From: Acidobacteria bacterium Mor1
GTDB taxonomy: Bacteria > Acidobacteriota > Polarisedimenticolia > Polarisedimenticolales > Polarisedimenticolaceae
NCBI GenBank assembly: GCA_001664505.1
Contig: CP011806.1
Span: 103,642-167,641 of the forward strand
Reading direction: 5' to 3'
DNA: 64,000 nt
Position numbers and translations under genes: made by a program. Below, piece after piece: positions 63,656 through 64,000 of this stretch. Position 1 is the first letter of the stretch; every line of letters begins with the position of its first letter. The notes below the pieces were generated by a model. That model ran no database searches, was not told the DNA's origin, and saw only the letters and a program-made list of their open reading frames with translations.

Positions 63656-64000
63656 CTACTCGTAGCGCAGGGCCTCGATCGGGTCGAGCTTTGCGGCGTT
63701 CAGGGCGGGGTAGGTGCCGAAGATCACACCGATGGCCAGGGAAAAGCCGAAGGAAATGAAGATCGAGAGACCGGTCACCACCGTGTGCCACTCGGAGAAG
63801 GTGGCGACCCCCCAGGCGATGCTGAAGCCGAGGACGACTCCGAGAAACCCGCCGAGGAGAGAGATCAGGACCGCTTCGAACAGGAACTGGGAGAGGATGT
63901 CCTTGCGCCGGGCTCCCAGGGCCCGCCGCACGCCGATCTCCCGGGTCCGTTCCAGCACGCTGGCCAGCATGATGTTCATGATGCCGATGCCGCCGACCAG
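63656..64000 (-). CDS. MacB/FtsX-type ABC transporter permease, 5' end outside window
   Basis: 114 residues are visible, the C-terminal part of a FtsX-like permease. [23 protein letters not shown] is the conserved helix and loop of MacB-type permeases, followed by [15 protein letters not shown], two more helices and the typical end [18 protein letters not shown]. The frame is open to the window edge, so the N-terminal helices and periplasmic domain lie beyond. Such permeases act with a separate ATPase and often a periplasmic adaptor. It is separated by 91 bp from the ABC-2 ATPase gene, so it may belong to another operon. Confidence 0.93.
   Translation of the reverse strand: MVGGIGIMNIMLASVLERTREIGVRRALGARRKDILSQFLFEAVLISLLGGFLGVVLGFSIAWGVATFSEWHTVVTGLSIFISFGFSLAIGVIFGTYPALNAAKLDPIEALRYE

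Overview
This is a roughly 67% GC, almost gap-free stretch of bacterial chromosome. It holds about 47 protein-coding genes, and no gene-free interval is longer than about 200 bp. I see no tRNA, rRNA, insertion sequence, phage gene or CRISPR array. Several features suggest a heterotrophic Gram-negative bacterium, and my best guess is Acidobacteriota. They are lipoprotein signals, very large secreted S8 peptidases, a carboxypeptidase-regulatory-domain giant, a transmembrane Ser/Thr kinase with an extracytoplasmic FxLYD domain, a class-of-its-own glutaminyl-tRNA synthetase beside GluRS, and DUF2339, DUF2846 and DUF3179 proteins. The phylum is inferred from gene style, not from a marker gene.

Left part (1-16.6 kb): the tail of an uncharacterised large protein; an XRE-type regulator coupled to a small membrane protein; a DUF2339 multi-spanning membrane protein; a secreted retropepsin-like protease with PDZ domain; an HDOD protein; a rhomboid protease; a BolA/monothiol glutaredoxin pair; an MltF-like lytic transglycosylase with two solute-binding domains; a secreted zinc metalloprotease; and a TerB-like protein.

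Middle (16.6-37.5 kb): a 1383-aa protein made of repeated carboxypeptidase-regulatory-like beta-sandwiches, divergent from the first S8 peptidase. A small membrane protein and a TetR regulator follow, behind a perfect TetR-style operator. Next come a protein fusing trypsin-like protease, EEP nuclease/phosphatase and lamin-tail domains; a translationally coupled cysteine dioxygenase and class IV aminotransferase; a secreted hypothetical; an M14 metallopeptidase; a YigZ/IMPACT protein; and an SLC13-type permease with four RCK_C-like modules.

Right part (37.5-57 kb): a coupled fhs - lipoprotein methyltransferase - APC permease operon; DUF2846 and FkbM proteins; a second S8 peptidase with a clear intrinsic terminator; an alpha/beta-hydrolase lacking its nucleophile; DUF2231; GlnRS; a VOC protein; GluRS coupled to a small membrane protein; a GNAT protein; a STAS protein; and a Ser/Thr kinase.

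End (57-64 kb): a tight minus-strand cluster with chained 4-bp overlaps runs ABC ATPase - ABC-2 permease - amidohydrolase/CIA30 - DesK-type histidine kinase - NarL-type regulator. It is followed by a DUF3179 lipoprotein whose frame is broken only by one in-frame TGA. That TGA sits exactly where the family has the first Cys of its CPLC motif. It is followed at the right distance by a perfect 7-bp hairpin with a G in the first two loop positions. This is the strongest novelty candidate: a possible selenocysteine-containing DUF3179 protein. Other notable signals are a recurrent promoter-at-start-codon layout suggesting leaderless mRNAs, the protease-nuclease fusion, and a shared C-terminal module on the two S8 peptidases.
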